A DNA stretch of 17,036 nt from JAABYT01 sp041581935 (GCA_041581935.1 JBFICP010000048.1:1-17036), one strand, 5' to 3'; positions 8,001-15,703 are shown, counted from the stretch's first letter. Numbers and translations: made by a program. Notes: a model not told the origin generated them from the sequence alone.

Positions 8001-9510
8001 GGCGCAGCTCATCTTCGATCTGAAGCAGGTCAATCCCCAAGCACTCGTGTCGGTAAAGCTGGTAGCCGAGGCGGGGGTCGGCACCGTCGCCGCCGGCGTG
8101 GCAAAGGCTTATGCGGACTTGATCACCATCTGCGGCTATGACGGCGGCACCGGCGCGAGTCCGCTGACCTCGGTCAAATACGCGGGCAGCCCCTGGGAGC
8201 TGGGCTTGAGCGAGACCCAGCAGACGTTGCGCGCCAACGATCTCCGCCACAAGGTGCGGTTGCAGACCGATGGCGGACTCAAGACCGGCCTCGACGTCAT
8301 CAAGGCCGCCATGCTCGGTGCGGAGTCTTTCGGTTTCGGAACCGCACCAATGGTCGCAATGGGCTGCAAATATCTGCGCATCTGTCACCTGAACAATTGC
8401 GCAACAGGGGTGGCAACACAGAACAACGTGCTGCGCATGAAGCACTTCAAGCCGAATGGCGTGCAGAAAGTCGAGAACTACTTCCGCTTCGTTGCCGAAG
8501 ACGTACGAGAGTGGTTGGCGAAGCTCGGCGCAAAATCACTCGAAGAGATCATTGGTCGCGGCGATATGTTGAGTGTCAGCTCAGGCGAAACTCCGCGCCA
8601 GCGCAATCTCGATCTGTCGCCACTTTTATCCGACGGCGGAGTGCCTGCTGATGCGCCACGGTTCTGCAGCGAGTCCAGAAACGAGCCTTTCGACAAGGGT
8701 GCACTCGCCGAGCGTATGGTGAAAGATTCGATGACCGCAATCGAAACTTCGAGCGGCGCCGAGCTGCACTACGAGATTCGAAATTATCACCGCTCCATCG
8801 GTGCCCGGGTCTCGGGCGAGATCGCGCGCCGCCACGGAGATAACGGCATGGCGGAGGCGCCGGTGATCATGCGCTTCACCGGCACTGCGGGCCAGAGCTT
8901 CGGCGTTTGGAATGCAGGCGGATTGCACATGTACCTCGAGGGTGACGCTAACGACTATGTGGGCAAGGGCATGGCCGGGGGTAAGCTCGTGATTCGTCCA
9001 CCGCAGGCAAGCAGTTTCCGCTCCCAGGACACGGTCATTGTCGGAAACACCTGCCTCTATGGTGCGACCGGTGGACGCTTTCACGCTGCTGGTGTCGCAG
9101 GCGAGCGCTTCGCGGTGCGCAACTCAGGTGCCGTTGCGGTGGTGGAGGGCGTGGGCGACCATGCTTGCGAGTACATGACCGGTGGCGCCGTGACCGTGCT
9201 CGGTGGAACCGGAGTGAATTTCGGCGCCGGCATGACCGGTGGGTGCGCATTCGTGCTCGATTTGGAGCGCAATTTTTTCGACCTCTACAATCATGAGCTC
9301 ATCGACATTCACCGCGTTCATACTGAGCTCATGGAGGCCCATGCGAATTACCTGACAACGCTGATCGAGGAATTCGTCACCGAGACCGGAAGCGCCTGGG
9401 GTCAAAGCATTCTCGACGACTTCGATGAGATGATGCGCAAGTTCTGGCTGGTCAAACCCAAGGCGACCGAGCTCTCCAGTCTGCTCGATACGCTGCGCGA
9501 AGCCGCCTGA
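5038..9510 (+). CDS. gltB: Glutamate synthase (NADPH) large subunit GltB
   Basis: Large subunit of bacterial glutamate synthase (GOGAT), which transfers the glutamine amide nitrogen to 2-oxoglutarate to give two glutamates; with glutamine synthetase it assimilates ammonium. At 1490 residues it is full length. Order: a 20-residue propeptide expected to be cleaved before catalytic Cys21 (DGCGFGLIAQ); class II glutaminase domain to about 430 (THRGAIAADGKTGDGCG, HQRFSTNTWPEWRLAQPFR, FLAHNGEINTIQGNR); central linking domain; FMN-binding synthase domain about 830-1200 (SLGALSPEAHETLA, GRSNSGEGGEDPAR); 3Fe-4S cysteines C1110, C1116 and C1121 in GCKYLRICHLNNC; and a C-terminal glycine-rich beta-helix domain (GGAVTVLGGTGVNFGAGMTGG). 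The start at 5038 is supported by GAGGGG five bases upstream. gltD follows after 25 bp. Nothing is broken or missing. Confidence 0.98.
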   Translation: MDRPMKPTGGLYSPEFEKDGCGFGLIAQMDDRPSHWLVRTAMQALERLTHRGAIAADGKTGDGCGLLLKKPHAFFSRIALENDLQVAPRYAVGMVFLSQDASHAERARAQLNDELHQEGLEVCGWRRVPTDASACGTVALRSVPHIEQIFVNAPAAMGEESFERHLYVARRKAEIALAKVDETFYVPSLSSRVIAYKGLVMPDKLPVFYEDLRDHDMSSSLAVFHQRFSTNTWPEWRLAQPFRFLAHNGEINTIQGNRNWAVARSFKFKTPLIPNMEELRPLVSTSGSDSCTLDNMLEVLITGGMDIFRAMRLLIPPAWQNVDTMDADLKAYYEYHRMHMEPWDGPAGIVLTDGRYAACVLDRNGLRPARYVITRDRHITLATEIGVYDYDPKEVEVKGRLKPGQMLAADTATGELLLPRDIDARLKGRQPYRKWIKARKQQLKAKLENEPLTNRPLNKVQLGVYEKLYQVTLEEREQVIRVLGEAGQEAVGSMGDDTPMPVLSKQPRSLYDSFRQQFAQVTNPPIDPLREQIVMSLEVSFAGESNPFEEREGFVTRLVASSPVLSEGKFRGLLEMKEAAFRHERIDLNYPAEVSLHDAVVDICDRAVAALRSGKLILVLSDRNITRDLLPVHALLATGAVHHRLIREGIRCDANLVVETATARDPHHFATLIGYGATAIYPYLAFEVLYDLIRSGEISSGDATQIGINYRRGINKGLYKITSKMGISTITSYRGAQLFEIVGLHREVVDLCFTGTVSRVQGMRFSDLDEDRRRLAWDAWNPRKARSPGGLLKYVHGGEYHAFNPDVIATLQEAVNTGDFGKYREFADIVNKRPVATLRDLLSIKTDAAPIALDQVEPVEDIVKRFDSAGMSLGALSPEAHETLAMAMNHLGGRSNSGEGGEDPARYGTDRTSKIKQVASGRFGVTPNYLVNAEVLQIKISQGAKPGEGGQLPGHKVNNMIASLRYSRPGVALISPPPHHDIYSIEDLAQLIFDLKQVNPQALVSVKLVAEAGVGTVAAGVAKAYADLITICGYDGGTGASPLTSVKYAGSPWELGLSETQQTLRANDLRHKVRLQTDGGLKTGLDVIKAAMLGAESFGFGTAPMVAMGCKYLRICHLNNCATGVATQNNVLRMKHFKPNGVQKVENYFRFVAEDVREWLAKLGAKSLEEIIGRGDMLSVSSGETPRQRNLDLSPLLSDGGVPADAPRFCSESRNEPFDKGALAERMVKDSMTAIETSSGAELHYEIRNYHRSIGARVSGEIARRHGDNGMAEAPVIMRFTGTAGQSFGVWNAGGLHMYLEGDANDYVGKGMAGGKLVIRPPQASSFRSQDTVIVGNTCLYGATGGRFHAAGVAGERFAVRNSGAVAVVEGVGDHACEYMTGGAVTVLGGTGVNFGAGMTGGCAFVLDLERNFFDLYNHELIDIHRVHTELMEAHANYLTTLIEEFVTETGSAWGQSILDDFDEMMRKFWLVKPKATELSSLLDTLREAA

Positions 9511-9535
9511 TCGGCGAGATCGCGGCGGGCAAGCG

Positions 9536-10939
9536 ATGCCGAATCATTTTCAGTTTGTCGACGTACCGCGCCAGGACCCGAAGAAGCTCGGCGTGGAAGT
9601 GCGTATCCGCAACTACAAGGAAATTTACGGCCAGTACGACGAGCAAGGGGCGGCAGCACAGTCCGAGCGCTGTATAGATTGTGGTAACCCTTACTGCGAA
9701 TGGAAATGCCCTGTTCACAACTACATTCCCAACTGGCTCAAGCTGATATCCGATGGCAATCTGCTCCAAGCGGCCGAGCTCTGCCATCAGACGAACTCCC
9801 TGCCGGAAATCTGCGGGCGCATCTGTCCACAGGATCGTCTTTGCGAGGGCGCCTGTACTTTGAACGACGGGTTCGGCGCCGTCACCATCGGTGCCGTCGA
9901 GAAGTACATCACCGATGAGGCTTTCAAGCAGGGGTGGCGGCCGGATCTCTCTCACGTCGTCGATACCGGAAAGCGTGCGGCGATCGTCGGCGCCGGTCCG
10001 GCGGGCCTCGCCTGCGCCGACGTTCTGACGAGAAACGGTGTCCAGCCCGTGGTCTACGACCTCTATCCGGAGGTCGGCGGCCTTCTGACCTTCGGAATTC
10101 CACCCTTCAAGCTCGAAAAAGAGGTCGTGCTGCAACGACGCCGTATTCAGGAGGAGATGGGCGTCGAGTTCCGGCTCGAAACCGAAATCGGCCGTGACGT
10201 TCCGTTTCAGACGCTGCTCGATGAGTACGACGCGGTATTTCTCGGCATGGGCGCGTACACCGCCATGCGAGGCGGGTTCCCTGGTGAAACGTTGACCGGC
10301 GTCGTCCAGGCCCTCCCGTATTTGATTACCAACGTGTATCGGCACATGGAGCTCGATTCCGACGGGGACCCGATGGACATGAACGGACTACGCGTCGTGG
10401 TGCTCGGCGGCGGGGATACCGCAATGGACTGCGTACGCACCGCAACCCGCCAGGGCGCAACGAGCGTGACCTGCGCCTATCGCCGCGATCAGGAAAACAT
10501 GCCCGGCTCCATGCGCGAGGTCGAGAACGCCAAGGAGGAAGGGGTGCGTTTCTTGTGGAACCGCCAGCCGCTGGAGATTGTCGGAAACCGCCGGGTGGAG
10601 GGAGTCAAGCTGGTTACCACGAAGCTCGGCGAGCCCGATGCCCGAGGCCGGCGCCAGCCGGAGCCTGTTGCCGATACCGAGGACGTGCTGCCTGCCGATC
10701 GCGTCATTATCGCGTTCGGTTTTCGCGCGAGCCCGAGTCCCTGGTTCGACGATCACGGCATCGGGCTCGATGACCGCGGCCTGGTCGTGGCACAGGAAAG
10801 CGGCGAGTACAAGTTTCAAACCAGTAATCCCAAAGTGTTTGCCGGTGGCGACATGGTGCGCGGCTCAGACCTCGTCGTGACTGCGGTCTACGAGGGCCGC
10901 GAGGCGGCTCAGGGAATGCTCGACTACCTCGGCGTGTGA
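9536..10939 (+). CDS. gltD: Glutamate synthase small subunit GltD
   Basis: The beta subunit of glutamate synthase oxidises NADPH on FAD and passes electrons through iron-sulphur clusters to GltB. The product is 467 residues, typical. The N-terminal ferredoxin-like region carries two cysteine groups, CIDCGNPYCEWKC (C46, C49, C54, C58) and CGRICPQDRLCEGAC (C93, C97, C103, C107), for 4Fe-4S clusters. A FAD-binding Rossmann motif AAIVGAGPAGLACAD lies at about 148-162, and an NADPH-binding VVVLGGGDTAMDCVR in the second half. The C-terminal VFAGGDMVRGSDLVV is the FAD-contacting end typical of this family. It starts 25 bp after gltB, so the two are almost certainly cotranscribed; hemE follows 15 bp after its stop. 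Confidence 0.97.
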   Translation: MPNHFQFVDVPRQDPKKLGVEVRIRNYKEIYGQYDEQGAAAQSERCIDCGNPYCEWKCPVHNYIPNWLKLISDGNLLQAAELCHQTNSLPEICGRICPQDRLCEGACTLNDGFGAVTIGAVEKYITDEAFKQGWRPDLSHVVDTGKRAAIVGAGPAGLACADVLTRNGVQPVVYDLYPEVGGLLTFGIPPFKLEKEVVLQRRRIQEEMGVEFRLETEIGRDVPFQTLLDEYDAVFLGMGAYTAMRGGFPGETLTGVVQALPYLITNVYRHMELDSDGDPMDMNGLRVVVLGGGDTAMDCVRTATRQGATSVTCAYRRDQENMPGSMREVENAKEEGVRFLWNRQPLEIVGNRRVEGVKLVTTKLGEPDARGRRQPEPVADTEDVLPADRVIIAFGFRASPSPWFDDHGIGLDDRGLVVAQESGEYKFQTSNPKVFAGGDMVRGSDLVVTAVYEGREAAQGMLDYLGV

Positions 10940-10954
10940 GGTCGATCGCGGTCC

Positions 10955-12019
10955 ATGGGTGAGCTCAGCAATGACCGGCTATTGCGCGCCCTGCTTCGCG
11001 AGCCGGTGGACCGTACGCCGGTCTGGATCATGCGCCAAGCGGGCCGCTATCTGCCCGAATATCGTGAGGCGCGCGAGCGCGCCGGCAGCTTTCTCACGCT
11101 GTGCTCGACTCCGGAGCTTGCCTGCGAAGTGACGTTGCAGCCGCTGGCGCGCTTTGCCCTGGATGCCGCCATCGTGTTTTCCGACATTCTCACCGTTCCC
11201 GCGGCCATGGGCATGGAGCTCGTGTTCACCGAGGGAGAGGGACCCGGCTTTCCGCAACCGCTGCGCGCGGCCGCGGATGTAGACCGTCTCACTCGACCGG
11301 ACCCGGAGGTGGAGCTCCGTTACGTCATGGAGACGGTTCGCCTGGTGCGCCGGGAGCTCGATGGCAAAGTGCCGTTGATCGGTTTCGCCGGTAGTCCGTG
11401 GACCCTGGCAACCTATATGGTGGAAGGCGGCGGCTCATCGCACTACCGTTTCGTGAAGGGCATGATGTTTGCCAAACCCGCGCTCATGCATCGCCTTCTC
11501 GGACTGCTCGCCGACAGCGTCTGCGAGTATCTGAATGCGCAGATTCGCGCCGGCGCCCAGGCAGTGATGGTGTTCGACACTTGGGGTGGTCTGCTCGGAG
11601 CCCGGGACTACGAACCATTCTCGCTGCAGTACATGACTCGCATCGTCGAAGGTCTCGAGCGCGAGGCCCACGGGCGCCGGGTTCCGGTGGTTTTGTTTAC
11701 GAAGGGAGGCGGCGCCTGGCTGGAGTCGATGGCGGAGAGCGGCTGTGATGCGGTCGGAATCGACTGGACGGTCGACATCGGCGGCGCGCGTCGGCGCGTC
11801 GGCGACACGGTTGCGATTCAGGGCAATCTCGATCCCTGTACTCTTTATGCACCGCCACAGCGCATTCGCCACGAAGTCGGCGAGGTACTGGCGGGTTACG
11901 GCTACGGACCGGGCCATGTATTCAACCTCGGCCACGGCATCCATCCTTTTGTAGACCCGGCGCAGGTGACCGTACTGGTCGATGCGGTCCACGAGATGAG
12001 CGAACGCTATCACAAGTAG
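10955..12019 (+). CDS. hemE: Uroporphyrinogen decarboxylase HemE
   Basis: Decarboxylates the four acetate side chains of uroporphyrinogen III to give coproporphyrinogen III in haem biosynthesis; cytoplasmic and cofactor-free. The product is 354 residues, the normal length. Motifs are MRQAGRYLPEYR (26-37), FSDILTVPAAMG with the catalytic Asp at 77, the active-site ATYMVEGGGSSHY, VFDTWGG, and the C-terminal NLGHGIHPFVDP. The ATG at 10955 is 15 bp after gltD, so it probably shares the gltBD transcript; GAGG at 10938-10941, overlapping the gltD stop, is the only upstream Shine-Dalgarno-like sequence and is rather distant. The gltBD-hemE order recurs in several gammaproteobacteria. Confidence 0.97.
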   Translation: MGELSNDRLLRALLREPVDRTPVWIMRQAGRYLPEYREARERAGSFLTLCSTPELACEVTLQPLARFALDAAIVFSDILTVPAAMGMELVFTEGEGPGFPQPLRAAADVDRLTRPDPEVELRYVMETVRLVRRELDGKVPLIGFAGSPWTLATYMVEGGGSSHYRFVKGMMFAKPALMHRLLGLLADSVCEYLNAQIRAGAQAVMVFDTWGGLLGARDYEPFSLQYMTRIVEGLEREAHGRRVPVVLFTKGGGAWLESMAESGCDAVGIDWTVDIGGARRRVGDTVAIQGNLDPCTLYAPPQRIRHEVGEVLAGYGYGPGHVFNLGHGIHPFVDPAQVTVLVDAVHEMSERYHK

Positions 12020-12052
12020 CGCGGATGACTGGACAGCTATCGTGATGCTCCC

Positions 12053-12985
12053 ATGCCGTCTCTGAAAGCGAGCGTCGGCACGTTCGTCAGAGGGCTCTGC
12101 ATGGGTGCCGCCGACGTCGTGCCCGGCGTGAGCGGCGGCACCATGGCGTTGATTCTCGGTATCTACCAACGCCTGCTCGAGGCGATTCGCGCTTTCGATA
12201 TCACCCTGCTTCGAATGCTTCTGGCGCGGCGATTCCGCGACGCGGCAGACCACGTCGATATATTTTTTCTCGTTCCACTTGGTATTGGAATTTTCGGAGC
12301 AATCCTGTTCTTCACGCGGATTGTTTCACTTCCGAAGCTGTTGCGAGACTATCCGGAACCGGTCTACGCATTGTTTTTCGGGCTTATCGTCGGCTCGATC
12401 GCAGTGTTGTTGCGCGGACTGGGACCGTTACGATGGCGCGAGGTCGCTTGCCTGGTGGCGGGCACGCTTCTCGGGGTCGCAGTGGTTAACGCCGTACCGT
12501 TTGAAACGCCCGATGATTCGTGGTTCATTTTCCTCAGCGGGGCGCTGGCCATCTGCGCCATGATACTCCCGGGTATTTCCGGGTCTTTTATCCTCTTGCT
12601 GTTACGCAAATACGAGCACGTGTTTCATGCCATCGGACATTTCGAATTTTCGGTGATTGTGCCGTTCGCACTCGGCGCCGTCAGTGGACTGATGCTGTTC
12701 TCGCGGCTGCTCGTCTGGTTGCTGAAGCACCACTATCGCGTCACCCTGGCGACCATCGTCGGGATGCTGGTCGGATCCTTGTGGCTGCTGTGGCCTTTCC
12801 AGGCACGCAGTTACGACGTTATCCGCGGTAAGCAGCAGCTGGTGCTCAGCACGCCGATCTGGCCTGCCGATTTCGGCTCCGCAGAGGTATTTGCCGCCGG
12901 TTTGTGTGTCGCGGGACTCGCTGCGGTTTTGACCATCGAAGCGCTCGCCCGGCGCCAATCGCCGAGCTCGCACCGAGTACCGTGA
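12053..12985 (+). CDS. DUF368 membrane protein (PopT-like polyprenyl-phosphate transporter family)
   Basis: A 310-residue polytopic inner-membrane protein with about eight hydrophobic segments. Two related signature loops, ADVVPGVSGGT (20-30) and ILPGISGSF (171-179), mark DUF368 and suggest an internal repeat, as in transporters with inverted halves. DUF368 proteins (PopT in Staphylococcus aureus; VCA0040 in Vibrio cholerae) have been implicated in returning undecaprenyl phosphate across the cytoplasmic membrane for reuse in cell-wall and glycan synthesis. The family assignment is strong; the transport role here is by analogy. The gene begins 33 bp after hemE and ends 27 bp before mutM, so it may ride on the same transcript. 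No strong ribosome-binding site is visible before ATG 12053. Confidence 0.85.
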   Translation: MPSLKASVGTFVRGLCMGAADVVPGVSGGTMALILGIYQRLLEAIRAFDITLLRMLLARRFRDAADHVDIFFLVPLGIGIFGAILFFTRIVSLPKLLRDYPEPVYALFFGLIVGSIAVLLRGLGPLRWREVACLVAGTLLGVAVVNAVPFETPDDSWFIFLSGALAICAMILPGISGSFILLLLRKYEHVFHAIGHFEFSVIVPFALGAVSGLMLFSRLLVWLLKHHYRVTLATIVGMLVGSLWLLWPFQARSYDVIRGKQQLVLSTPIWPADFGSAEVFAAGLCVAGLAAVLTIEALARRQSPSSHRVP

Positions 12986-13012
12986 AATAGGCATACGCAT
13001 CGGAAGAAAGCC

Positions 13013-13828
13013 GTGCCCGAGTTGCCGGAAGTCGAGACCACCTGCCGCGGAATCGCCCCGTTGCTGCGCGGTCGCCGCGTGGCGTCGGTGGTGGTCCGCG
13101 AGCCACGTCTGCGCTGGCCGGTGCCGGAGGCGCTCGCCCGGGACCTGCCGGGCCAGCGGCTTGGTGCCGTATCGCGGCGGGCCAAGTTCATTCTGGTCGC
13201 GTCGCCGGCCGGTCATCTCATTCTTCATCTCGGCATGTCCGGCAGCCTGCGTATCGTCGTGCGCGAGTCTCTGATCGAAAAGCACGATCACCTCGACGTC
13301 GTCATGGATGACGGACGCTGCCTGCGCCTGCGTGACCCGCGCCGCTTCGGCGCTGCGCTGTGGACCACGGATGACCCCCTCGAGCATCCGCTCCTGAAGG
13401 ACCTGGGTCCAGAGCCCCTGGGAGGCGACTTCAACGCCCAATGGCTTCACGAGCGCTCACGCGGACGCCGCGTTGCGGTCAAATCATTTCTCATGAACAG
13501 CCGGGTGGTTGCCGGAATCGGAAACATTTACGCGAGCGAAGCGTTGTTTCTTGCGGGCATCCATCCCGCGCGCGCCGCCGGTCGAATTTCAGTCCAACGT
13601 TACCGCTTGCTGGTCGACGCGGTACGCAAAGTGCTCGAAGACGCCATCGCCGCCGGCGGTACGACGCTGCGAGATTTCGTCGACAGTAACGGCAACCCCG
13701 GATACTTCTCTCAGCGCCTGCGCGTCTACGGAAGGTCGAATGAAGCGTGTGAGCAATGTGGGTTCCAGGTGCGAAGCCGGGTAGTCGGGCAACGGTCGAC
13801 TTTCTATTGTCCGCGCTGCCAGCGGTAG
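13013..13828 (+). CDS. mutM: Formamidopyrimidine-DNA glycosylase MutM (Fpg)
   Basis: A bifunctional glycosylase/AP lyase that removes 8-oxoguanine and ring-opened purines from DNA. The product is 271 residues, the usual size. GTG at 13013 is the right start because it yields the essential N-terminus M-P-E-L-P-E-V-E: after Met removal the proline is the Schiff-base nucleophile and the next Glu is catalytic. GGAAG at 13002-13006 serves as ribosome-binding site. Other motifs are the lysine K58 in SRRAKFILV, DPRRFG (108-113), the helix-two-turn-helix VAGIGNIYASEALF (166-179) and the C-terminal zinc finger with C246, C249, C266 and C269. It lies 27 bp after the DUF368 gene. Confidence 0.97.
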   Translation: MPELPEVETTCRGIAPLLRGRRVASVVVREPRLRWPVPEALARDLPGQRLGAVSRRAKFILVASPAGHLILHLGMSGSLRIVVRESLIEKHDHLDVVMDDGRCLRLRDPRRFGAALWTTDDPLEHPLLKDLGPEPLGGDFNAQWLHERSRGRRVAVKSFLMNSRVVAGIGNIYASEALFLAGIHPARAAGRISVQRYRLLVDAVRKVLEDAIAAGGTTLRDFVDSNGNPGYFSQRLRVYGRSNEACEQCGFQVRSRVVGQRSTFYCPRCQR

Positions 13829-13871
13829 ATCGCGCCGGTAGTTGCCAATCGGTCGTTTCGTGCCGATAAAG

Positions 13872-13919
13872 GCTACGGGGGTCACTAGTCCGTGACGAGG
13901 CTGGTGGACCCCGGGTAGC
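13872..13919 (+). repeat. Imperfect inverted repeat downstream of mutM
   Basis: GCTAC (13872-13876) pairs with GTAGC (13915-13919), and GGGGTC (13878-13883) with GACCCC (13907-13912), separated by a small asymmetric internal loop. Inside lies a competing hairpin, GTCAC (13881-13885) with GTGAC (13892-13896). It occupies much of the 107-bp gap between mutM and the following gene. No T-run follows, so it is not a classical intrinsic terminator. It may mark the end of the mutM transcript or act on the downstream gene. Pairing is seen directly; role unknown. Confidence 0.4.
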
Positions 13920-13935
13920 ACGAACGACTGCAATC

Positions 13936-14574
13936 ATGTCGAATTCTTCTGCGAAAACCTCGAGGAACTGGATCTTGATCGCCGGTGGCGTGGCGGGTGG
14001 ATCGGTACCGGCAGCGGAGCTCGTGGCGCTGTCTCCATGGGGCAGTTTCGGCTTAGTCCTGTGGAAAATGGTGGTGCTTTTTGCTGCGCTGGCCGTCGTC
14101 GCTGCGGCTATCTTTTCGTTGATACGCCTCCTTATTGCGGTAGCGCTGAGACACACGCGTCTTCACTGGCTGAACGTGTGCGCTGCCTGGATTGGCTGTG
14201 CTATTTTCATTTATGCGGGCCTGCACACCAGTGCACTGGTGCGTGAAACACGGTTCATGGCCCTAGCCACACGAAGCGAGCCATTGATATCCGCAATTGA
14301 AGACTACTCGCATACACGGGGCTCCCCGCCCGCCGATCTTGGCGCGCTGGTACCGAGATACTTCGCGCAAGTTCCGAAAACCGGCATGGGAGCGTATCCA
14401 GAGTACAGGTATATCGCCCCCGGTCGTGCAGACAACCCGTGGGCGATCGTGGTCCGTACCCCCAATGGCCCACTGGACTTCGACGAATTCTTGTATCTGC
14501 CGCGCAAGAACTACGAGGACAATGGCATCGGCGTACCGAAACGGATAGGCGACTGGGCCTACATCTATGAATAG
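13936..14574 (+). CDS. Uncharacterised membrane protein with C-terminal extracytoplasmic domain
   Basis: A 212-residue protein I cannot assign to a named function. Hydrophobic helices at about 12-31, 40-71 and 80-100 are followed by a soluble C-terminal region (about 105-212) likely outside the cytoplasm. That region has a pattern known from uncharacterised proteobacterial proteins and faintly like the globular part of GspG-type pseudopilins: SEPLISAIEDYSHTRGSPP, LGALVPRYFAQVP, YRYI, then DEFLYLPRKNY and a closing RIGDWAYIYE. No catalytic motif is visible. It stands 107 bp after mutM and 107 bp before the DUF1772 gene, so it may be transcribed alone. It is probably a real gene, given its length, membrane pattern and typical codon use. 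Confidence 0.75.
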   Translation: MSNSSAKTSRNWILIAGGVAGGSVPAAELVALSPWGSFGLVLWKMVVLFAALAVVAAAIFSLIRLLIAVALRHTRLHWLNVCAAWIGCAIFIYAGLHTSALVRETRFMALATRSEPLISAIEDYSHTRGSPPADLGALVPRYFAQVPKTGMGAYPEYRYIAPGRADNPWAIVVRTPNGPLDFDEFLYLPRKNYEDNGIGVPKRIGDWAYIYE

Positions 14575-14681
14575 ACTCTGTGAGTGCGACCTTGACGAGG
14601 CGCTGCGGCCGACCGCCAATCCATTGCGCCGCTGGTGCGGGACAGAGCTTCATCGCCAGGTGACGCATTGCGGGGGGACTC

Positions 14682-15182
14682 GTGCAGGCAACTGATCATA
14701 TTCTGGTTGCCTTAACCCTCGTTTCAGCTCTGGGATGCGGCCTCGTAGCAGGCGTATTCTTTGCCTTTTCGGCATTTGTCATGACGGCACTGTCTCGTCT
14801 GGCACCGAGAGACGGTATCGCCGCGATGCAGTCGATCAACGTCGCTGTGCTGAATCCATGGTTTCTGGGCGCATTTTTCGGGACCGGTGCCACGTGCCTC
14901 ATCGCTCTCGCATGGTCGTTGTTGCAATGGCGGGAACCGGGCGCGGGTTACCGACTCGCGGGCGGCGCGCTTTACCTATTCGGTTGCCTGCTGGTGACGA
15001 TTGTCTTCAACGTCCCAAAGAACGAGGCTCTCGCTTCCGCTAGTCCCGAGGATGCCGAAGCCGAGAGCCGCTGGAGCGACTATCGGGTTACCTGGACAAG
15101 GTGGAATCACGTTCGCACCGTAGCGTCGCTGGCGGGAGCGGTCTCGTTCACAATGGCACTTCGCTATGGAACATCCGGTTAG
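14682..15182 (+). CDS. DUF1772 (anthrone-oxygenase-like) membrane protein
   Basis: A 166-residue four-helix membrane protein of the DUF1772/anthrone oxygenase-like family (PF08592 by recall). Hydrophobic segments lie at about 7-35, 60-82, 92-110 and 145-162. Family signatures are GLVAGVFFAFSAFVMTAL (20-37), VLNPWFLGAFFGTGA (56-70), FNVPKNEAL (109-117) and the WSDYRVTWTRWNHVRT block (131-146), whose aromatic, Asn and His residues are conserved. Fungal relatives oxidise anthrones, but most bacterial members have no known substrate, so no reaction is claimed. The start is GTG 14682, preceded by the purine-rich GGGGGGA at about 14672. It has 107 bp before it and 135 bp after it, with no clear operon partner. 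Confidence 0.82.
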   Translation: MQATDHILVALTLVSALGCGLVAGVFFAFSAFVMTALSRLAPRDGIAAMQSINVAVLNPWFLGAFFGTGATCLIALAWSLLQWREPGAGYRLAGGALYLFGCLLVTIVFNVPKNEALASASPEDAEAESRWSDYRVTWTRWNHVRTVASLAGAVSFTMALRYGTSG

Positions 15183-15317
15183 CATCACAACGTCCCGGCA
15201 GCGGGCACCGTATGGGTCGCGGCGTCTTGCAGCGGACAGACAGCGCTCGGCTCCGCGTGCAATCTCTTGTGGGGAAAGACGGATCGAGGTCGCTCGTTCT
15301 GTTTTCAGTAATTTCCC

Positions 15318-15614
15318 ATGAGAAAACGTGACCGGGTGATTTTCGGTCTTTTGCTGCCGATTGCCATTCAGATTGCCTGCATGCTGGTGATCGCGAATAT
15401 GGAATCCGGTGCGAGCGCTGCCGAGTTTGGCGGATTGGCCGTCTTCTTCATGCTCCTTGCATCGCTTCCGGTAACCCTGGTTGTCAACTTAGTCATATTA
15501 CTGCAGGATTCCAGCACGCCTTTAGCGTGTTTCGCTCGAGGAATGATCATACCCGGCCTGGTAATCGCCGCGGGCGTCATTTATCAGTCGGGCCTTTGGG
15601 ATGAATTGACCTGA
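15318..15614 (+). CDS. Small uncharacterised membrane protein
   Basis: A 98-residue hydrophobic protein of unknown function. After a basic start (MRKRDR) it has three probable transmembrane helices at about 8-27, 36-62 and 75-92, ending in an acidic tail (WDELT). The positively charged N-terminus favours a cytoplasmic location for that end. I recognise no family motif. No good ribosome-binding site precedes ATG 15318 (the upstream bases are T-rich), which lowers confidence in the exact start; the consistent membrane pattern favours a real gene. It lies 135 bp after the DUF1772 gene and 89 bp before the phosphatase gene. Confidence 0.6.
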   Translation: MRKRDRVIFGLLLPIAIQIACMLVIANMESGASAAEFGGLAVFFMLLASLPVTLVVNLVILLQDSSTPLACFARGMIIPGLVIAAGVIYQSGLWDELT

Positions 15615-15664
15615 GCGCGGATAGCGCATATCACAGGAGCGCAAGCTTACGAATGAGGAGCGGT

Positions 15665-15691
15665 ATGCGGTTCGCGCACCACAATTGTTAG
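15665..15691 (+). CDS. Possible 8-codon upstream ORF before the phosphatase gene
   Basis: ATG 15665 has GAGGAG (15655-15660) four bases upstream, a far better ribosome-binding site than that of the next gene. It encodes only MRFAHHNC before TAG (15689-15691). The frame is the same as that of the phosphatase gene: after the TAG come four codons (TSSD) and then ATG 15704. It may be a leader peptide that couples translation, or a former N-terminus cut off by a nonsense change. A longer version from ATG 15653 is in the same frame. Its translation is not shown by the sequence. Confidence 0.3.
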   Translation: MRFAHHNC

Positions 15692-15703
15692 ACGTCGAGT
15701 GAC

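Noticed and set aside
7564..8445. Long open frame on the minus strand (293 codons) inside gltB
   Set aside because: It lies wholly antisense to conserved gltB sequence encoding the FMN domain. High GC produces long shadow frames, and its peptide shows no recognisable domain.
12602..13450. Minus-strand open frame (282 codons) across the DUF368 gene end and mutM
   Set aside because: It is antisense to two well-supported genes, and its composition (Gln/Arg/His-rich) is typical of a shadow frame.
15687..15693. GTTAGAC before the phosphatase gene, matching an integron attC-type core (GTTRRRY)
   Set aside because: No matching inverse core (RYYYAAC) or imperfect palindrome of attC size lies upstream, there is no integrase, and a 7-base match is easily due to chance.
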